From contig CALGGD010000299.1 of the NCBI GenBank assembly GCA_937916185.1, positions 1 to 5,539 of the forward strand: 5,539 nt of DNA, in the 5' to 3' direction. Within the stretch, counting starts at the first letter, position 1; each line of letters opens with the position of its first letter. Made by a program: the position numbers and the translations under genes. The DNA comes from an uncultured Oxalobacter sp. Its GTDB lineage: Bacteria > Pseudomonadota > Gammaproteobacteria > Burkholderiales > Burkholderiaceae_D. Of the stretch, positions 3,950 through 5,539 are shown one piece after another. The notes beneath the pieces were generated by a model. The model worked only from the letters and a program-made list of their open reading frames with translations. It had not been told where the DNA came from and ran no database searches.

Positions 3950-5539
3950 TTATTGCCCCCGCAAAAATAAAGTATCCAATTCCGCCATGGTAAGCTGGGT
4001 CCATGTCGGTCTGCCATGGTTGCATTGTCCTGCCCGTTCCGTCTGTTCCATCTGCCGTAGCAGGGCATTCATCTCAATGATGGTCAGCGAACGGTTCGCG
4101 CGGACAGCATGGTGGCAGGCGATGGTTGCCAGCTGTTCATTGCGTTTTTCTTCTGTCACTTTGGATATGCCAAAGGCATCCAGGTCCTGAAGCATCTGAT
4201 GGAACGCTTCTGTCATATCCGTCTGTTTCAGCAGGGCAGGGACAGACCGGATGGCAATGTTTGTTGGGGTCAGTAGGGAAATATCGAAGCCCAGCTCTTT
4301 CAGGACGGCTTCATTTTCCTGGATGATGCCAGCTTCACTGTTGCTGATTTTCAGGGAGATGGGAATCAACAGGTTTTGTGTGGCAACCTGTTTGTTGTCC
4401 AATGCCGTCTTCAACTGCTCATAAACAATTCTTTCATGGGCAGCATGCATATCGACCAGAACCAGCCCCTGCCTGTTCTGCGCCAGGATATAGATGTCAT
4501 GCAACTGTGCCAAAGCAAATCCCAATGGGAAGGCATCCTCTTCTGATGGAGAGGCATTGTCTGGCTGGACGTATTGTCCGGCAATCGGTGCAGATGCTGT
4601 TGTCTGTCCATCTATCTCTTCATCGACCTGTTTCAGGATGTTCTGGACGAACATGCCGTAAGGTGCTGTTTTCTGCTCAAACCGGAAGGAAGTCGATAGC
4701 GGGTTCCGTTGCCATTTCTGGGAAGCTGATACAGAGGAGGGGGACTCCATGTCAGAAAAGGTGTTCCCTGCCAAGGCGGTCGGGGTGACCGGCATCATGC
4801 CGTCACTGTCCGTATTTCCATTAGCCAAAGTCTGTGCCAATGTCCGGGAGATGGCCTGCTGGATGAATTGATGGATGGAACGGTTGTCCCTGAAACGGAC
4901 TTCAATCTTTGACGGATGGACATTGACATCGACACGGGCTGGATCGATGTCCAGATACAGGATATAGACGGGGAAACGGTTGCCATGCAGGACATCTTCA
5001 TAAGCCGCCCTGACAGCATGCCCCAACAGCCTGTCACGGGTGAAGCGTCTGTTCACATAGAAATACTGCATATCGCCCCTTGACCGGGAAGCCGTGGGCA
5101 GACCGATAAAACCTTTCAGGGAGAGCCTGTCATTGCCTTCACCGAGTTCCAGGTCGATTGGGATTGTGGTGTCAAACACTTCTTTCAGGACTTCTCTACC
5201 ACGTTGTGAGGGATTGTCTGCCAGATACCTTGCAGTGACCCTGCCATTATGGAAAAGGGTGAACTGGATGCCAGGGTTGCCCAAGGCAATACGTTCCACG
5301 GCCTCGGCGCAATGTCCATATTCTGTCTGTTCCGATTTCAGGAATTTCCGTCTAGCTGGTGTGTTGGCATACAGTTCATGAACCTCAACAGTCGTTCCTA
5401 GTGTGCCAGAAGCAGGGGCAGGGGTGTCAGACGGGGCAGATAATTCCCAGGCATGGGGCTCGTCGGCAGTCCTGGAACGGAGTGTCAGGTCAGCGACAGC
5501 AGCAATGGATGCCAGGGCTTCGCCTCGGAAACCTAAAGT
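3950..5539 (-). CDS. mutL: DNA mismatch repair protein MutL (5' end beyond the window)
   Basis: The reading frame is open to the right edge and encodes 529 residues of a protein usually a little over 600 long, so roughly the first 90 are missing. The visible part starts in the GHKL ATPase domain with GFRGEALASI, then GTTVEVHELYANTPARRKFL. The transducer domain follows with YFYVNRRFTRDR and VDVNVHPSKIEVRF, then a polar linker of about 95 residues. The C-terminal dimerisation domain carries the endonuclease metal site: VDMHAAHERIVYE (about 362-374, matching DxHAx2Ex4E), ACHHAVRA (474-481) and CNHGRPT (506-512). MutL links MutS mismatch recognition to strand cleavage. The retained nuclease motifs mean it nicks DNA itself, unlike the E. 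coli protein that relies on MutH. The GTG at 5299 is internal and not the true start. The gene ends at TAA, 39 nt before the exported-protein gene. Confidence 0.97.
   Translation of the reverse strand, partial: TLGFRGEALASIAAVADLTLRSRTADEPHAWELSAPSDTPAPASGTLGTTVEVHELYANTPARRKFLKSEQTEYGHCAEAVERIALGNPGIQFTLFHNGRVTARYLADNPSQRGREVLKEVFDTTIPIDLELGEGNDRLSLKGFIGLPTASRSRGDMQYFYVNRRFTRDRLLGHAVRAAYEDVLHGNRFPVYILYLDIDPARVDVNVHPSKIEVRFRDNRSIHQFIQQAISRTLAQTLANGNTDSDGMMPVTPTALAGNTFSDMESPSSVSASQKWQRNPLSTSFRFEQKTAPYGMFVQNILKQVDEEIDGQTTASAPIAGQYVQPDNASPSEEDAFPLGFALAQLHDIYILAQNRQGLVLVDMHAAHERIVYEQLKTALDNKQVATQNLLIPISLKISNSEAGIIQENEAVLKELGFDISLLTPTNIAIRSVPALLKQTDMTEAFHQMLQDLDAFGISKVTEEKRNEQLATIACHHAVRANRSLTIIEMNALLRQMEQTERAGQCNHGRPTWTQLTMAELDTLFLRGQ

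Noticed and set aside
4796..5037. Alternative minus-strand frames inside mutL
   Set aside because: They are out of frame with the strongly conserved MutL motifs, which run without break through this region.

Overview
The window looks like a bacterial chromosome, most likely a betaproteobacterium of the order Burkholderiales. The right-hand gene is a MutL whose endonuclease motif has the DMHA form I associate with betaproteobacteria, and composition is moderate (roughly 45-50% GC by eye). A host-associated Oxalobacteraceae member such as Oxalobacter would fit, but that is a guess from memory. Almost every gene reads on the minus strand.

Right part (about 3163-5539) is compact and core-like. 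It holds the 5'-truncated mutL, then 39 nt later a small exported protein gene with a strong ribosome binding site and a clear Rho-independent terminator. Next comes a well-formed sigma70 promoter driving tRNA-Ser(UGA), which ends in encoded CCA and its own terminator.

Middle part (about 2044-3120) looks accessory. An unrecognised 135-residue protein gene starts just past the tRNA terminator, behind a cluster of TGGTAA half-sites. It converges on the only plus-strand coding remnant, a headless XRE/Cro-type helix-turn-helix fragment, and the two share a hairpin between them. An AT-rich intergenic region of about 370 bp follows, with several perfect inverted repeats and a good minus-strand promoter.

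Left part (1-2043) holds a two-gene minus-strand unit driven by that promoter. The first gene encodes an unrecognised 329-residue protein with an internal excisionase/MerR-like helix-turn-helix segment. The second, 32 nt downstream, encodes a 192-residue protein that I recognise as the C-terminal phospholipase-D-like domain of MITD1 (MIT_C), a domain best known from eukaryotic ESCRT biology. Further left are a 40-codon hydrophobic small protein gene with a good ribosome binding site, and the first codons of another gene behind a consensus AGGAGG.

The most interesting object is the pair of the helix-turn-helix protein and the stand-alone MIT_C protein. No transposase, integrase, CRISPR array or complete known defence operon is visible.
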